DNA of 64,000 bases from Plasmodiophora brassicae (GCA_036867785.1 CP145420.1:372001-436000); one strand, 5' to 3'; counted from the first letter of the stretch, positions 22,952 through 34,800 are shown. Notes: generated by a model not told the origin, from the sequence alone. A program made the numbers and translations.

Positions 22952-24614
22952 ATGCCCGGCCTAGAAGGCATTCAGGTTGTTCAGGATCAAACTGTAAATG
23001 CTGGAGTTGGATGCTAATGTTGTTGTTAGGATTCTCGAGAAAACGACGTCGCCGCATCGCGAGATGTCATTGTCCCCCTCGACATTCCCGTTCTGAAAGA
23101 GCTTCCCCCCGAAAATGTGTTTACTGTTCGTGTTTATCCATCAGCAAAGGATAGCATCCACTCGGTGACAAGCTCGTCCTATCGGTTCTCGAGCTCGAAG
23201 TTTATGCTGGTTCCAGGGCGAATCACCTGTGCAAGTTATTGCCCAGTACGACTTCAAAGGCCAGAACGAATCTGAGCTGTCGTTCTCTGCCGGTGACGTA
23301 ATTGTCCTTGAGTATCAGTATTCCAAGGTCTGTATTGCCACATGCCGGTTGAACAGTGGCTAATAAGGTAAGGCTTTAGGATTGGGCGAAAGGCCACCTT
23401 GCCGCAAAACCCGCGGAATCGGGTTTCTTTCCGTCGAACTACGTCTTCGGGCTGCCTCCTTTCTCTGATAACGGGCCTGAAGTCGCAACTCTATCGAATT
23501 GCAACTTTCAGGATGACGAGTATTTCGAAGGGTATGCCAACCTTAACATTCACCTAGAGATGCTGCAGGTACGTCGCAATGGCTGACTGCCGCTCTTTGG
23601 GCGTGTCTGACAGCATTGCTTGCAGGATAAGTCCCGGACGCTTGCTTACAAGAAGGCTGTCGAACTGGCATCCGGGTTTATCAAGGGAAGGATCGTTCTT
23701 GATATTGGGTGTGGGTCGGGTGTGCTTTCTATCTTCTGTGCAAATGCCGGGGCTGCTCATGTGTATGCCGTTGACGCGTCATCGGTTATTGAGCACGCTC
23801 GGATTGTTGTTAACGAGAACGATTTGTCCGATCGTATCACTCTCCTTAAAGGTCAGGGTCATTGTCACTTGATGTCACCGTTTGCCTCATCCAGTTTCTA
23901 GGTAAAATCGAGGACATCACTCTACCTGTCGAGAAAGTCGACGTAATCATATCGGAATGGATGGGTACGCTCTTGATCTGCGAGTCGATGATTGCGTCTG
24001 TGCTGTCTGCGCGTCAACGCTATCTAGCGCCAGGGGGGTTGATGATGCCAAACATTGGCAACATCCGTCTGGCTCCTATCGACATCAGCGACTTTTATGA
24101 CAGCAAGATCGCTTTCTGGGACGACGTCTATGGCATCAAGATGTCCGGCCTGAAGGCCAAGGCCATGAGCGACTTCTTTTCCAAGCCAATCTTTGATCGC
24201 ATTATTCAGCCCGGGGAATGCCTGGCCGATGATGTTGTTACTCAAACTGTCGACATGACGACCGCCGACGTGGAATCGTTGGAGAGAATGCGCAGCTCGT
24301 TTTCCTTCTCCATTGCAAAGTCGGGGACGCTTCACGGATTCGGTGGGTGGTTTGACTGTCAGTTTCAAGCGGACCCGAAGTCGAAGACCCCATTTGTGCT
24401 ACTGTCGACTTCTCCGTTCGACACTCCGACGCATTGGCGACAAGTCACGTTTGTATTGGCGAACCCTCTTGCCGTCAGCGAGGGTGACATCGTTCAAGGG
24501 CACATTGAGATTCGCCGGCAGGCATTCTGGCGACGTCACTTCGAGGTCGAGCTGACGTTCAAAGTTGGCGAAGAACGGGAGGAGACGACTCAGGTGTTCC
24601 CGCTGTGGCGTTAG
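22952..24614 (+). CDS. SH3-domain protein arginine methyltransferase (PRMT2-like)
   Basis: Six exons in phase (22952-22993, 23030-23164, 23217-23327, 23380-23568, 23626-23851, 23902-24614) give 471 aa. Introns are 36, 52, 52, 57 and 50 nt. Residues about 60-120 are an SH3 domain (VIAQYDFKGQNESELSFSAG, FFPSNYV). From about 145 a type I PRMT fold follows: motif I VLDIGCGSGVLSIFCA, post-I VYAVDAS, the double-E loop SEWMGTLLICESM (the canonical final residues are EWMGYxLLYEXM) and a THW-like loop (THWRQVTF). It should transfer methyl from S-adenosylmethionine to protein arginines. The SH3 plus PRMT order matches vertebrate PRMT2. Its stop codon directly abuts the stop of the opposing gene. Confidence 0.92.
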
Positions 24615-25089
24615 CTAGCCCGTGGTCCCCTTGACGATTTCGCTATACACGTCTCGCATGCGTTTAAGGCTCAAAACACTGGGATAGTGTCGCAGAGAGG
24701 CGTCTTTTATGGAAGCGGCCTGGAACTCCATCCTGCAAATGAGTACCGGTACATGGGTCTGCTGGTGGCTGCCGCCACCGCAAGTGTTCACGCTCGAACC
24801 GCTCTGCAGTTTTGGCCCGATTCCCAGAAGGCGGGTCGGCTTGCGCCGCTGCGCGTCCAAGGTGTGTTAACGCTATCTCTGTCGAGATTCGTATTTGCTC
24901 CCTGTCGGTCCGTTGTCAATCGTTTCCGACAACGGATGTGACCTCAGAGAGATCCAATGCTCTCTGTCGTTCATCCCACTTTGCCTTGACCTGGTAGTTA
25001 CACCTGTCCGAGCGTTTGCGAACGGAACGATGTTCTTCTAATGTGTTTGGACCGCATCTGCCGTCGTGGTGCCTTTTATGTTGCGGCAT
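24615..25089 (-). CDS. small uncharacterised protein (124 aa)
   Basis: Three exons join in phase through two introns (about 41 and 59 nt), giving 124 aa from the ATG at 25089. The N-terminus is Arg/His-rich (MPQHKRHHDG). The middle has TPWTRSGASRPAFWESGQNC. The C-terminal 50 residues look helical and conserved-like (MEFQAASIKDASLRHYPSVL, RMRDVYSEIV). No family was recognised. It lies between the SH3-PRMT gene (convergent, stops adjacent) and the TRIM37-like gene. Confidence 0.6.
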
Positions 25090-25245
25090 TGTGTTGCTGT
25101 CGTCTATGACAGGGTCACCCCCTTCTGACTATCAAAGGACGTCTCAGAGAATGCGGCAACAGATGTGTACCCGACAATTGAGAGGCGGCGCAGTGAGGTA
25201 CAGCGGTCGACAGACTGCACGATACGTGGGAGATTAGTATTACGT

Positions 25246-27254
25246 TTATGTTTGAGTTGGGACATCATCGTGTGAGCTTCCAGCGTCCTCATTACTCCAG
25301 GGTACGTTAGATCGCCTATCTTCTTCTCCGTCGTTCGAACTGTCCTCGTTGTTGTAATCGTCGCAGCGAAGAATGGCCTCTTGACCGCATGGAGGATCAG
25401 AACGTCGCTCCCCTACATGTGCATCTGTCCAACGGATCCCATGTTGCTGGGGACCAGGTTCCCTCTCCTCAAACGGTGCGGTTGTTTCGCCGTCCGATTC
25501 AGTGTGACTCGCCTTGCACTCAGAATCGGATCTCCGAGCATTCTCGGCATCCGCATCTCGATCACCGCTTTCAGCATCGGTGTCAGATGCAGGCACAGCA
25601 ACTCGTGCGCGTCTCGAAGGTTTCTTCTTGGCATTACGCAGGAGCAGTCGTAGCTTGAGTCGTCGTAGTGCCCGCTGGGAACGAAGCTGCGACGCCTCAA
25701 GGCTGTCCGCGTACCGTTGCAACTCAGCGTTCGCCAGAAGCAGGGAAGGCGGCCGGACCGAAAAGCGCAGAACGAGGGCGCCACTCTCTGAGACGTATCC
25801 GTCACGAATTAAAGCATCTATGCGGAAGAACCTGGAAAAGGATTAGAAGTACGACATTCAGAGAAGCAGATCACAACCCTACCGGTTGTAACCCCAGCTC
25901 TCCCCGGATTCAAACTTTGAGCAGAACCGCCTGGTTATCGTTTTCTCAGGGTCTCGATGGTTGACCTGTCGGCAGACCTAAATCTCCCAACGCTCGCAAA
26001 TATCTGCCAGGGCTACACGTACCATTTGGACTTGATACTCGTACTGCTCGGCGCCGGTGAACTCAGACGACATCTCCAGAAAGACGCTGAGAAACACACC
26101 TCTAGCGGTTCCGTTGCCGTTCGGATAAACCTTGAGACGCCAAGTCAAACCATTTCGAGAGAATGGCTGGCTGTAGATGAGTTCCTCGTTGGCATGGGCT
26201 TCAAGGAAGCTCGATAGACAGAATACAGCACCATGGAATTCCGGGGCAATCTATGTGAAGATGTTTTGACCCAACACTATTGAGGAGCGCGAACGATGTT
26301 CGCTTACCTCAGATTGGAACCGATCGGACACTGATTGCACCTTCGTCCGCGCCCTTACCCGCGCGCTGTTGGCCATTGATTGCAGATCGATGCTCCTGCG
26401 TATCAATTCGCTCCTCGCGCACAGATTCGGGTCGATGTGGCAGGACAGCTCATGAACAATTGACTCAAGGACGCTAATCTAAGCAAGGAGCAATCAGACA
26501 ACGTGCGAATGTCCTGGCACAGAGGAATCACCTCTCGAGCAAGGTCGTTCCGTTGTGCCTCGAGAATCAGCATCTTCGAGCGCATTTGGGACAGAATGTT
26601 CTCATGCATCTGGTTCATGGCGGCGCGCAGTGCAGTAACAGCCTCGTTCTTCCCGAGGACGATGGCGTTAATGTTCGCAGAAATGACGGAATCTTGCTCC
26701 TTCAGTTGGGCAATGCGTTCCTCGACGGCGGCCACCTCCTGTTTCAGCCGCTGCGCTTGACGGTCGTGGACGACAGCAAGCTTTTCGAACGTGTGGCCGG
26801 CGTGCTTGGAGCTCAGCATTGAACAGTCCGCACAGATGCACTGCTGGCAGTCCGAGCAGACGTACTGCAACTCGACGTCGTGTTCCGGGCACATCTCGCG
26901 AGGCAGTACCGGGGCGCGAGTCTGCATGCGGTCCATGGCCTTCGCCAGGTCCTGCACGAACCGGCAATTGACCAGATTCTCGGCGTACAGCTCAGCCTGG
27001 CAGTGAGGGCACTGCGGCCGACGTTCGGTTAGCCACCGAACAATGCACGTCTTGCAGCACATGCTGCTACACGACGGGCACCTACATCCGCACACGAGTG
27101 GGCGCAGCGCACACGACAAGACGCGTCTCGCTTACAGATGGGCGTCAACAACACGGTCGAAACAGATGAAACATCGCAGGATGTCGTCGACTTCGTCGCC
27201 ATCGGCCAGGCGCCTGGGCGTCACGCTGGGCGACCAGGCCGACATCGCCTGCAT
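25246..27254 (-). CDS. TRIM37: TRIM37-like E3 ubiquitin ligase (RING, B-box, coiled coil, MATH)
   Basis: At least six exons splice in phase. Order: N-terminal RING from about residue 27 (DILRCFICFDRVVDAHLCPS; CCKTCIVRWL; QCPHCQ), B-box (CPEHDVELQYVCSDCQQCIC…H…H), coiled coil (RLKQEVAAVEERIAQLKEQD), then a MATH/TRAF domain (LTWRLKVYPNGNGTARGVFL; ESWGYNRFFRIDALIRDGYV; LVLRFSVRPP) and an acidic Ser-rich tail. This order and the MATH sequence are specific to the TRIM37 family. In animals TRIM37 ubiquitinates histone H2A, peroxisomal and centrosomal clients. The start at 27254 is the first of two nearby ATGs. A start 9 bp downstream (27245) is equally possible. Confidence 0.92.
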
Positions 27255-27665
27255 TGGCCGTGGTGATCTGTATGCGCGTACACTACGTACAGACCCGGGG
27301 CCCAAGTGATGATCGGCACAGCGCGATGGCCGCTGCTGGCGTCACCAATCAACCCCCGAGGCCAAAACGCGCTCTGAAGCTGCCCCAGCCCCCACCCACG
27401 GCCACACCACCGGGACGGGGACCCGGATGACGCCGTCGCCGGATACCGCCTCGCCGCCTCCCCCCCGCTCTGCAAAAATCACACCTCGAAATTGCCCGAC
27501 AAGCAACAACGGCAGTTTGTCTAACGCCGAGCGAGAGGCAGCTGTACCATCTGACGGGCGCCGGTGCGGAACAACGACAGCGGCGCCATGATGCCGTGCG
27601 CTTCGACCGATAGGACGTAGGCCGGTTCCAAAGGGGAATTTTTCGCGCGGCCACCGCCCATAGCG
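27255..27665. other. divergent promoter gap
   Basis: About 410 bp between the divergent TRIM37-like (-) and coiled-coil (+) starts. It is GC-rich with C runs. Frames here are low-complexity Arg/Pro/Ala sequence and I support no gene. Confidence 0.4.
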
Positions 27666-29685
27666 ATGACGGCGGGTGATCAGGTCGGCGAGGTTCGCGG
27701 CCGGCTGCGGGCGATGTCGTCGGAGCTGGGTGCGAACCAGAGGACTGGTGAAGCGCATGCGGCGGCGCTGGCGCGGGCGGAGCAGGCCGAGGGGGAGCTA
27801 GAGCGCATCCGAAGGAAAATGTATCAGATCGTGCCGGATTGGAAACGCCTGAAAGAGCAGGCGCAGGCGTTTGCGGCGTCGGAAGCTGCTGCCAATGAAC
27901 GCTTGCGAGTACTGGAAGAAGAGCTTGAACAGCTGCGGTACAATCGCTCTACGATGAACTCGTCAGATGGCATTGCCCAATCCCGCTCGAAGGTTGGCCC
28001 GTAAACGCACGCAACAGAAACCGGCTCGTATCTGATAGCCACGCAGGCAGATCGTGATGAGCAGATCGTCGACCTCTCGACTCAGCTCAGCGACGCTAAA
28101 TGTCGAATAGCCGAGCTGGAAGCTGTGAATAACGCGCTCGTGAAACTGACTGAAACGTCAGAGGCGCAGTCTAGGGAACACCTGGCTGCGTTGAAAGAGC
28201 AGCTTAATGGACTGCAGAAAAGCTATCGTAAGACCGTCCACACTTACTTGCATGTTGATATGTTTACGTGTGCTTGCAGAAATGAGCGATGCCACCAAGG
28301 AAGCTGAGGTAGCGAAGCTCAAAGAGGCCCTCGCGAACAATGTGAGATGCTCTGCATGCTTGATGTCGCTCCCGTACCTTACTGGACATTTGACGCTGCT
28401 AGGTCTCGTCGGTCGAACCACGAGGCCCTTCAACCCGGATGGACGTTTCTCTTGTCGAACTCATCCTTTCTACTCTCGAGCACGAACGGTCGCTTAGCAT
28501 CGCAGCTTGCCATCAATCTGAGGCGGATCAGGAAACAATTCAAGCGATGTCGCATGAATTGGAGGTTATCCGGTTGCAATACGACCGTGCATCAACCGCA
28601 ATCGATGTCCTGTCACGCAGAAGCTGTCGAAGTGCCCTTGCAACGATTACTTGCAACGCTGAGAGAGGTTCTGGTTCTCGAGATATGCCCCTTCATGAAC
28701 GCGGCGAACAAAGCGAATCAGTGCATCAGCGCAATGCTGAGAGAACTCAGCTGCGACGTGAAATTACACATCTTACGGAGAAGTACGACAACGTCCTAGA
28801 ACAGCTTCGCGACCAGCACTCGTACAACTGGGCGATCGTGCGCCTGTTCAACGAGCTTCAAGGTCGGCCAAATCTTTTGTATCACTTCGAGACTTACCAG
28901 ACTTTATGTTTACCGTCGTTATAGAAGAGAGCCGGGAGGGGACAGAGCAAACGCGCACTGAGGAAGTTCGCGAACCGCCTAAGCCAACTGACCACGGGGA
29001 ACAAGATCTGTCGACAGTTGCTCCACGCCCCGCAAAGCCCAGTTCAGAATCGCGTCCCAATCCGAGCCGGTGGCAAACGCGACTGATCGATCGACTGACG
29101 AAGCTCTTCCAGCGTCAGTTATACGACGAGAATGGCAAGCCGATTCCTCGGGCGGACATGTCAGAGGAAACGCAGTTTGTCTATGATCCGGTCTTGAAGA
29201 AGTACGTCGACCTTTCCGATCCGACGTCTGGACAACCGTCGGTTCCAAAGCTGCCACCGCAGAGATCACGAGGTAATCCTTCTGCTCGGCTCAGCGCTGC
29301 GCGACCAGGTGCTGGTCCTCGTTCCCGGTATGCGTTGCCGGATGACTTTTCGTGTACTTCTACACCACCAGCTGCAGCGCCACTGTCTACTCGTCATGTG
29401 CCTCCTCCCGTGCCTGCTCCCGATGCGTTGCCTGATATGCACGAGGCTGAGCGATTGCGTTTCGCTCGCGAGGATGCATTGAAGGCACGCGTCGAATCTC
29501 TGCAGAAAGACCTGACTGCAAGAACGAACGATCTTCATCGCCTGATTGCCGGTGTGGCTGCTCAGTCATCAAGGCTGCGTATCTGTGCTGCGCCCAGACA
29601 ACGTTCCCGCGCCTCATCGTCAACGTTGTATGGTCTACTGGTTGGCGCCGGCGTTGCTGCATCTGCTGTGTTCGCCTACAATTGA
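27666..29685 (+). CDS. tail-anchored coiled-coil protein
   Basis: Seven exons in phase (27666-27992, 28047-28227, 28280-28341, 28403-28586, 28621-28667, 28730-28862, 28925-29685) give 564 aa. One intron is only 34 nt (28587-28620). Residues about 20-310 are coiled coil (ERLRVLEEELEQLRYN, REITHLTEKYDNVLEQLRDQ). A Pro/Ser/Arg region follows. It holds the motif ETQFVYDPVLKKYVDLSD, similar to the FYYDEKLKRWV-type motif found in Sec16-like proteins. The C-terminus ends in a short hydrophobic tail (LYGLLVGAGVAASAVFAYN). Topology suggests a golgin-like or ER-exit-site tether, which is inference. Confidence 0.75.
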
Positions 29686-30129
29686 ACAGCAATACATCGC
29701 TATTACCAACCCGTGGGTATATGTTGCAGGAGAGTTTAACCGCAACATGGTCGAACTGCAATCCCTATCTCTAGCCCGGCAACGCGGTGTAACGTTCGCT
29801 GTCCTGCATCCCCCTACACAGAATGCGTCCATGCCATGATTTTCGGCACGTTGGTCAGCCGTCCCTTCCGACAGAAGAGTCCAGCGCGGTTAGTCTTGCC
29901 TGAAACACTTCCGGACAAGGTGCTCCTAAAATAGTTGAATAGTTTGAGCCCTGTTTTCCCGAGAATGTCGCGAACACTCTGTCGTACAGTCGCACATAAC
30001 TAAAAATAGCACCTTTATGAGTCGCACGACCTCGCCTGCAGACTGCCACGGTCGCGGGTGAACCTTGGCGGTTCATTTCGTATCTGCGTGCAGATTGTGT
30101 GTGAGGAAGGCGTTCCACCAGCAACAGCG
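29686..30129. other. intergenic, EFL upstream region
   Basis: About 440 bp without a supported gene. It should hold the EFL promoter. No TATA-like element stands out. Confidence 0.4.
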
Positions 30130-31521
30130 ATGGCCACCGAGGCGAAGGCCCACCTGTCAATTGTGATCTGCGGCCATGTCGACTCCGGCAAGTCGACAAC
30201 GACCGGCCGCCTGCTGTTCGAGCTGGGCGGTATCCCGGAACGTGAAATGGAGAAGCTGAAGCAGGAAGCGGACGTACTCGGCAAGTCGTCGTTTGCGTTC
30301 GCGTTCTACATGGACCGGCAGAAGGATGAGCGCGAGCGTGGCATCACGATTACTGCTACGACCAAGGAGTTCTTCACCGACAAGTGGCACTACACGATCA
30401 TCGACGCGCCTGGCCACCGCGACTTCATCAAGAACATGATCTCCGGTGCCGCCCAGGCCGACGTTGCCCTGCTCATGGTCCCGGCGGACGCCAACTTCAC
30501 CGTCTCCATTGCCAAGGGCAACCGCAAGGCCGGCGAGATTCAGGGCCAGACGCGCCAGCACGCTCGCCTGATTAACCTGCTCGGTGTCAAGCAGCTCATT
30601 GTCGGCGTCAACAAGATGGACACGGACCTGGCCGGCTACAAACAGGAACGATACCAGGAAGTCGCCGACGAAATGCGGAACATGCTCGTCAAGGTCGGGT
30701 GGAAGAAGGACTTCGTCGACAGGTCTGTCCCGATTCTCCCGATCTCGGGCTGGATTGGCGACAACCTGGTCAGCAAGTCTGAGAAGATGCAATGGTGGAC
30801 GGGCGTCAAGGTCGTTGACTTCAACGGCAAGGAGCACCAGGTCGAAACGTTGCTGCAGGCGCTGAACGACTTTTGCGGCCTGCCTGAGCGCAAGCACGGT
30901 GCCCCCCTGCGTCTGCCGATCTCCGGCATCTACAAGATCAAGGGGATCGGTGATGTCCTGACAGGACGTGTTGAACAGGGTGTCGTCCTGCCCAAGCAGG
31001 ACGTCGTCTTCATGCCGACGCATACGGCCAGCAACCCCTGCAAGGGCACCGTCTTCACTGTCGAGATGCACCACAAGCGCATGGAGAAGGCCTGCACGGG
31101 TGACAACGTCGGCATGAACATCAGGGGTCTGAAGTCGGAGCGCATGCCCCATGTTGGTGACGTCATGATCCTGGCGGACGACACGGGCCTGAAGCCGGTC
31201 AAGGAGTTCACCGCCCAGGTCCAGACGCTGGACATCCCTGGGGAGATCAAGGTCGGGTACACGCCGATCGGCTTCGTCCGATGCGGCCGTTCCGCCTGCA
31301 AGATCACCAAGCTGAACTGGAAGGTCGGCAAGGAGACCGGCAAGAAAAAGCTCGACGATCCGCACGCCCTGAAGGCCAACGAGGCCGCCGAGGTGGTCTT
31401 CCAGCCCACCCAGCCGCTCGTCGTCGACACGTTCAAGAACTGTGAGGGCCTGTCCCGAATTGCCTTCCTGGACGGGAATTCGGCCGTCATGCTTGGCAAG
31501 ATCACCGGCGTTCTTCATTGA
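30130..31521 (+). CDS. EFL: elongation factor-like GTPase (EFL)
   Basis: A single exon of 463 aa. It is a translation GTPase that replaces EF-1alpha and delivers aminoacyl-tRNA to the ribosome. G1 is GHVDSGKS, G2 RERGITI, G3 DAPGHRDFIKNMISGAAQAD, G4 VGVNKMD. Features typical of EFL rather than EF-1alpha are LLFELGGIPEREMEKLKQEA, FAFAFYMDRQK, QARLINLLGVKQLIVGVNK-type spacing (HARLINLLGVKQL) and the missing EF-1alpha C-terminal lysine-rich end. It has no intron in a region where almost all genes have several, as expected for a very highly expressed gene. The ATG at 30130 starts MATEAKAHLSIVICGHVDSG. Confidence 0.95.
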   Translation: MATEAKAHLSIVICGHVDSGKSTTTGRLLFELGGIPEREMEKLKQEADVLGKSSFAFAFYMDRQKDERERGITITATTKEFFTDKWHYTIIDAPGHRDFIKNMISGAAQADVALLMVPADANFTVSIAKGNRKAGEIQGQTRQHARLINLLGVKQLIVGVNKMDTDLAGYKQERYQEVADEMRNMLVKVGWKKDFVDRSVPILPISGWIGDNLVSKSEKMQWWTGVKVVDFNGKEHQVETLLQALNDFCGLPERKHGAPLRLPISGIYKIKGIGDVLTGRVEQGVVLPKQDVVFMPTHTASNPCKGTVFTVEMHHKRMEKACTGDNVGMNIRGLKSERMPHVGDVMILADDTGLKPVKEFTAQVQTLDIPGEIKVGYTPIGFVRCGRSACKITKLNWKVGKETGKKKLDDPHALKANEAAEVVFQPTQPLVVDTFKNCEGLSRIAFLDGNSAVMLGKITGVLH

Positions 31522-31876
31522 TCCCCGTCCTACGTTGAACCAAGGCCGTTGAACAAGGCTACCGAGGATGTCACCCATGTCATCCAGCCGCTCGTCGTAT
31601 ACCTGCCAGAGCGGCGAACTTGGGTACACGAACGGGCACGCCTCATTTCCCACTAAAATGACGTTGGTGTGGAATTCGCGCGCCGATCGTTGCGGCAGGG
31701 CTAGCGAAGGAGCACTACGATGTATCGTTTAATCAACGTCCCAGTCTGGATGGACGGGACAGGAGCAACGGCTGTCGAGCCCCAGGCGGAATCGACACGA
31801 TCGCAGTACCGTACCAACGTAATCGGCAGCGTCGCCCCATGCGCTCGTAGTGGCTGGCAATCGCGGGTCGTCAACA
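31522..31876. other. intergenic
   Basis: About 355 bp between EFL and IQCH, same strand. A short plus-strand frame from 31720 reads MYRLINVPVWMDG but has no support beyond being open. Confidence 0.3.
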
Positions 31877-34800
31877 ATGAGCCATGCGGTCGGGACGGGC
31901 AAGAGCGCGTCCGAATACCACATTCAGGTCCGGTCGCGCGCGACGCCGACGTCGAAGACGGTTCTGAGTGTGCTGGCCCCTCCCCTAACGCAGGACGTCG
32001 CGAAAATCCTAACCGAGGTCCAGCATGAGCTGGCACGACTGAAACAGGGTTCGTCGACGCCCAAGGTGCGCGCCAGGGCGCGTGCGACCTGTCGGAGCAG
32101 GGCACTGACGCCCCCAGGGACAGGACCCATCGGCGGTGATGAACATCATCGAACGCGCTCAGGCTGACCTGCAGCGGAAGACGGCCGTCCTGTTCCGCTC
32201 GACCGTGCCCACACTGCCGGCCATCATCGAGGCACCGCCGCCCAGACCGCCTCGCCCCGTCGCCGACCTCGTCCGCCAGCTCGTCGACGAGCGCCAGCAG
32301 GACGAACGGGCGCGCACGCTGGCCGCCCTGGCCGCCCAGCGCCCAAGGATCCCCGGGCGGATCGCCCTGGGCCCGCCTCGCCGAACCGTGCCAGGTAGGG
32401 CGGCAATGCGACGCGCGTCATTCGGGTCTGTCGGTGACACGCGTCTGGGGGGTGGGCGCAGCGGTGATCCCGCGTCACCATCGGGGCGGGGCGCCGCCGC
32501 CGATCCGCCCGACGGACGCCCGGCGCGGTCTGCTCCACCTGATGACGACCGGGCTGATCCCGCGGCACGCCGACGTGACCGCCGCCCTGGTCGGCGACGT
32601 CGGCGGCCTGCAGCAGCGGCCGGCCGTGCTCCACGACCATGGGCAGCAGTTCGTCCATGGGTTCGTCGCCACCTGCCAGCCGCCGGCCAACCTGGTCCTC
32701 GACCTGGGCACCCCGGTTCGCGGCGCCGTCGCCGACGCCCTCAAGGTACGCGGCGCTGCTGCTGCTGCTGGAGGCGCTGCTGCTGAGGTTGCTGCCTGCC
32801 AGGCCCCGCCTCGGCTGTCGCCGGTGACGATCGGCGAGCCATCGCCGCCGCAGCAACCGCCGGGGTCGCTGTTTGCGGTCGATGACGACCCCGTTTCAGT
32901 GTCCGCCGAGTTCGTCCACGACGTCCGGGAAGGACCGGGAGAGAGGGCGCGCGAGTTCGACGAGCTCCTCGACACGTACAGCCTGCACCAGTTCATGATA
33001 CGCCATGGGTACCGCCGCACCGGACGTCTCGCCACGTGCTTGTCCTGACTGTCGGTCGCCTCCCCCGTCCCCCGGTTTAGGTCGACACTGTCGTCGACGC
33101 CCGAGTTCACGTCGTTCCATCGCAGGTACCAGGCGGTGTGGGGGCAGATCCTCCAGGTCGTCCAGCAGTTGGAGCAGCTGATGACCGAGTTCCACGTCCC
33201 CCTCGCCGTTGTCAATGGGACCCTGTTGGCGGAGCGGGCCACTGCTGACGACCGGCCTCTGGCGGTCGACGAGCTGCTCGCCCTGCTGGTGAACGGCGAC
33301 GCGGTGGCCCCCAAATTCCGAAAGTGGACTCGATTCAAAGGCCAGGACGCCTCCGACGAAGCGGCGTGTGCCATCCAGAGCGTCTGGAGGATGTGCAGGC
33401 AGAAACGTCTGTACAAAGTTCTACTGCGAAGGCACCGCTCTGCTCGCACCATTGCAATCGCCTACCGGCTGTACCTGAAGAGAATGGACACGAGGAGCGT
33501 CGTAGCAAGGAAATGGGAAGACGATCTGCGCCAATGGCGTGCTCGTCAAGCCGTCTTCATCAAGAGGCACGTGTCCCTGCGCGCGTAACGCCTGGCGATG
33601 GCTGACGTCGTGTGTCGTGTAGATGGCCTCGCATCAAGGAGCGCCGCCGCATCGTCGTGCATATCGCGTCGGCATGGCGAACACGACCGCAACGGCAAGT
33701 CGGCAGGATCGAACTGAAGGACGACGTAACGCACTGTCACGAGGCCCAGCTGTCTCGGCTCTTCGAGTTGGCCGACCCCAACGTCGAGGTCGTCTACATG
33801 TCGGCGTATCCGATCAGCGACGAGATCCAGCGATACTATGTCCAGCTACTGCAACTTCGTGGGGTGCCCTCGTTGCAGACCCGCCTGAAGTTTCTCTGCC
33901 CCGAACCGCAGGCCATGCTGGTCGACCTCAAGGTCCCACTGGCGACGTCCCTGTACTACTCCCCGAAATGCTTGTCGAGGATACGTCAGCTCACACAAGG
34001 GCACTCGTCGTACATTGTCCCCAATCTGGTCGGCCCGGACGACCTGAAGGTTGCCGTGTTCCTCAAACTGCCCATCCTATCTGCGGAACCGTCCATCGCG
34101 AGGAACATCTCCTCTGGTAATCACGTGCCGCCCGTTGCGTTTCCGTTCCGTTTGGGAACGCTGATTGGGCGTTGCAGCATCTGGAAGCAAGCGGGTATTT
34201 ACAGAGGCCCTCGTTGGATCTCCAATTGGGGCGCATGACATTCACGCTGAATCCGACCTGTACACACAGCTCAGCGAGCTCATCATTGGCAACCTGGGCG
34301 TTCAGAGATGGATCATCAAACTCAACGACGAATCCGGCGGCAGGGGCATTTCTTTCTTCGAGCCCGCCAAGCTGAAGGTCTTCTCGGAAATCGTACAGGA
34401 GCATCAGACGTCGAACAAGTTCTCGGACCCCGACGCGCTCACGTTCAACCAGTACGACGTTCTGCCGCTGCCGTCTCGTTTACGATGTCCCTGAACGGGG
34501 CGACGCACAGGGAACGCCTTCAGTCTGCCTTGTCGCAGACGCTGCAGTTTATCGTCCGCCTCGTGCACCCTGAACTCTACGAGCACGGCTGGCGCTCCTT
34601 TGTCGAGTGCATCGCGCTCGTGGGAGCATGTATTGAGGCGTGCCCGCAGTCGGTTGCGGGGTCGCCGTCTGTAAACCTGTTCATCGAGCCAGACGGGAAC
34701 ATCACCGTCCTGTCAACGCACGACCAGCTGTTCAGGTAATGTATGCGCGCCCTCCCTACGCTGGATATATCTGACGTGGGGTCTCAGTCGACCATACGTG

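Noticed and set aside
23040-23150. Minus-strand frame reading NDISRCGDVVFSRILTTT
   Set aside because: It is opposite the second PRMT exon, whose frame and both splice junctions are in phase.
30157-31653. 498-aa minus-strand frame opposite EFL
   Set aside because: It is the antisense shadow of the strongly conserved EFL gene, with the Val/Asp/Leu bias typical of such shadows.
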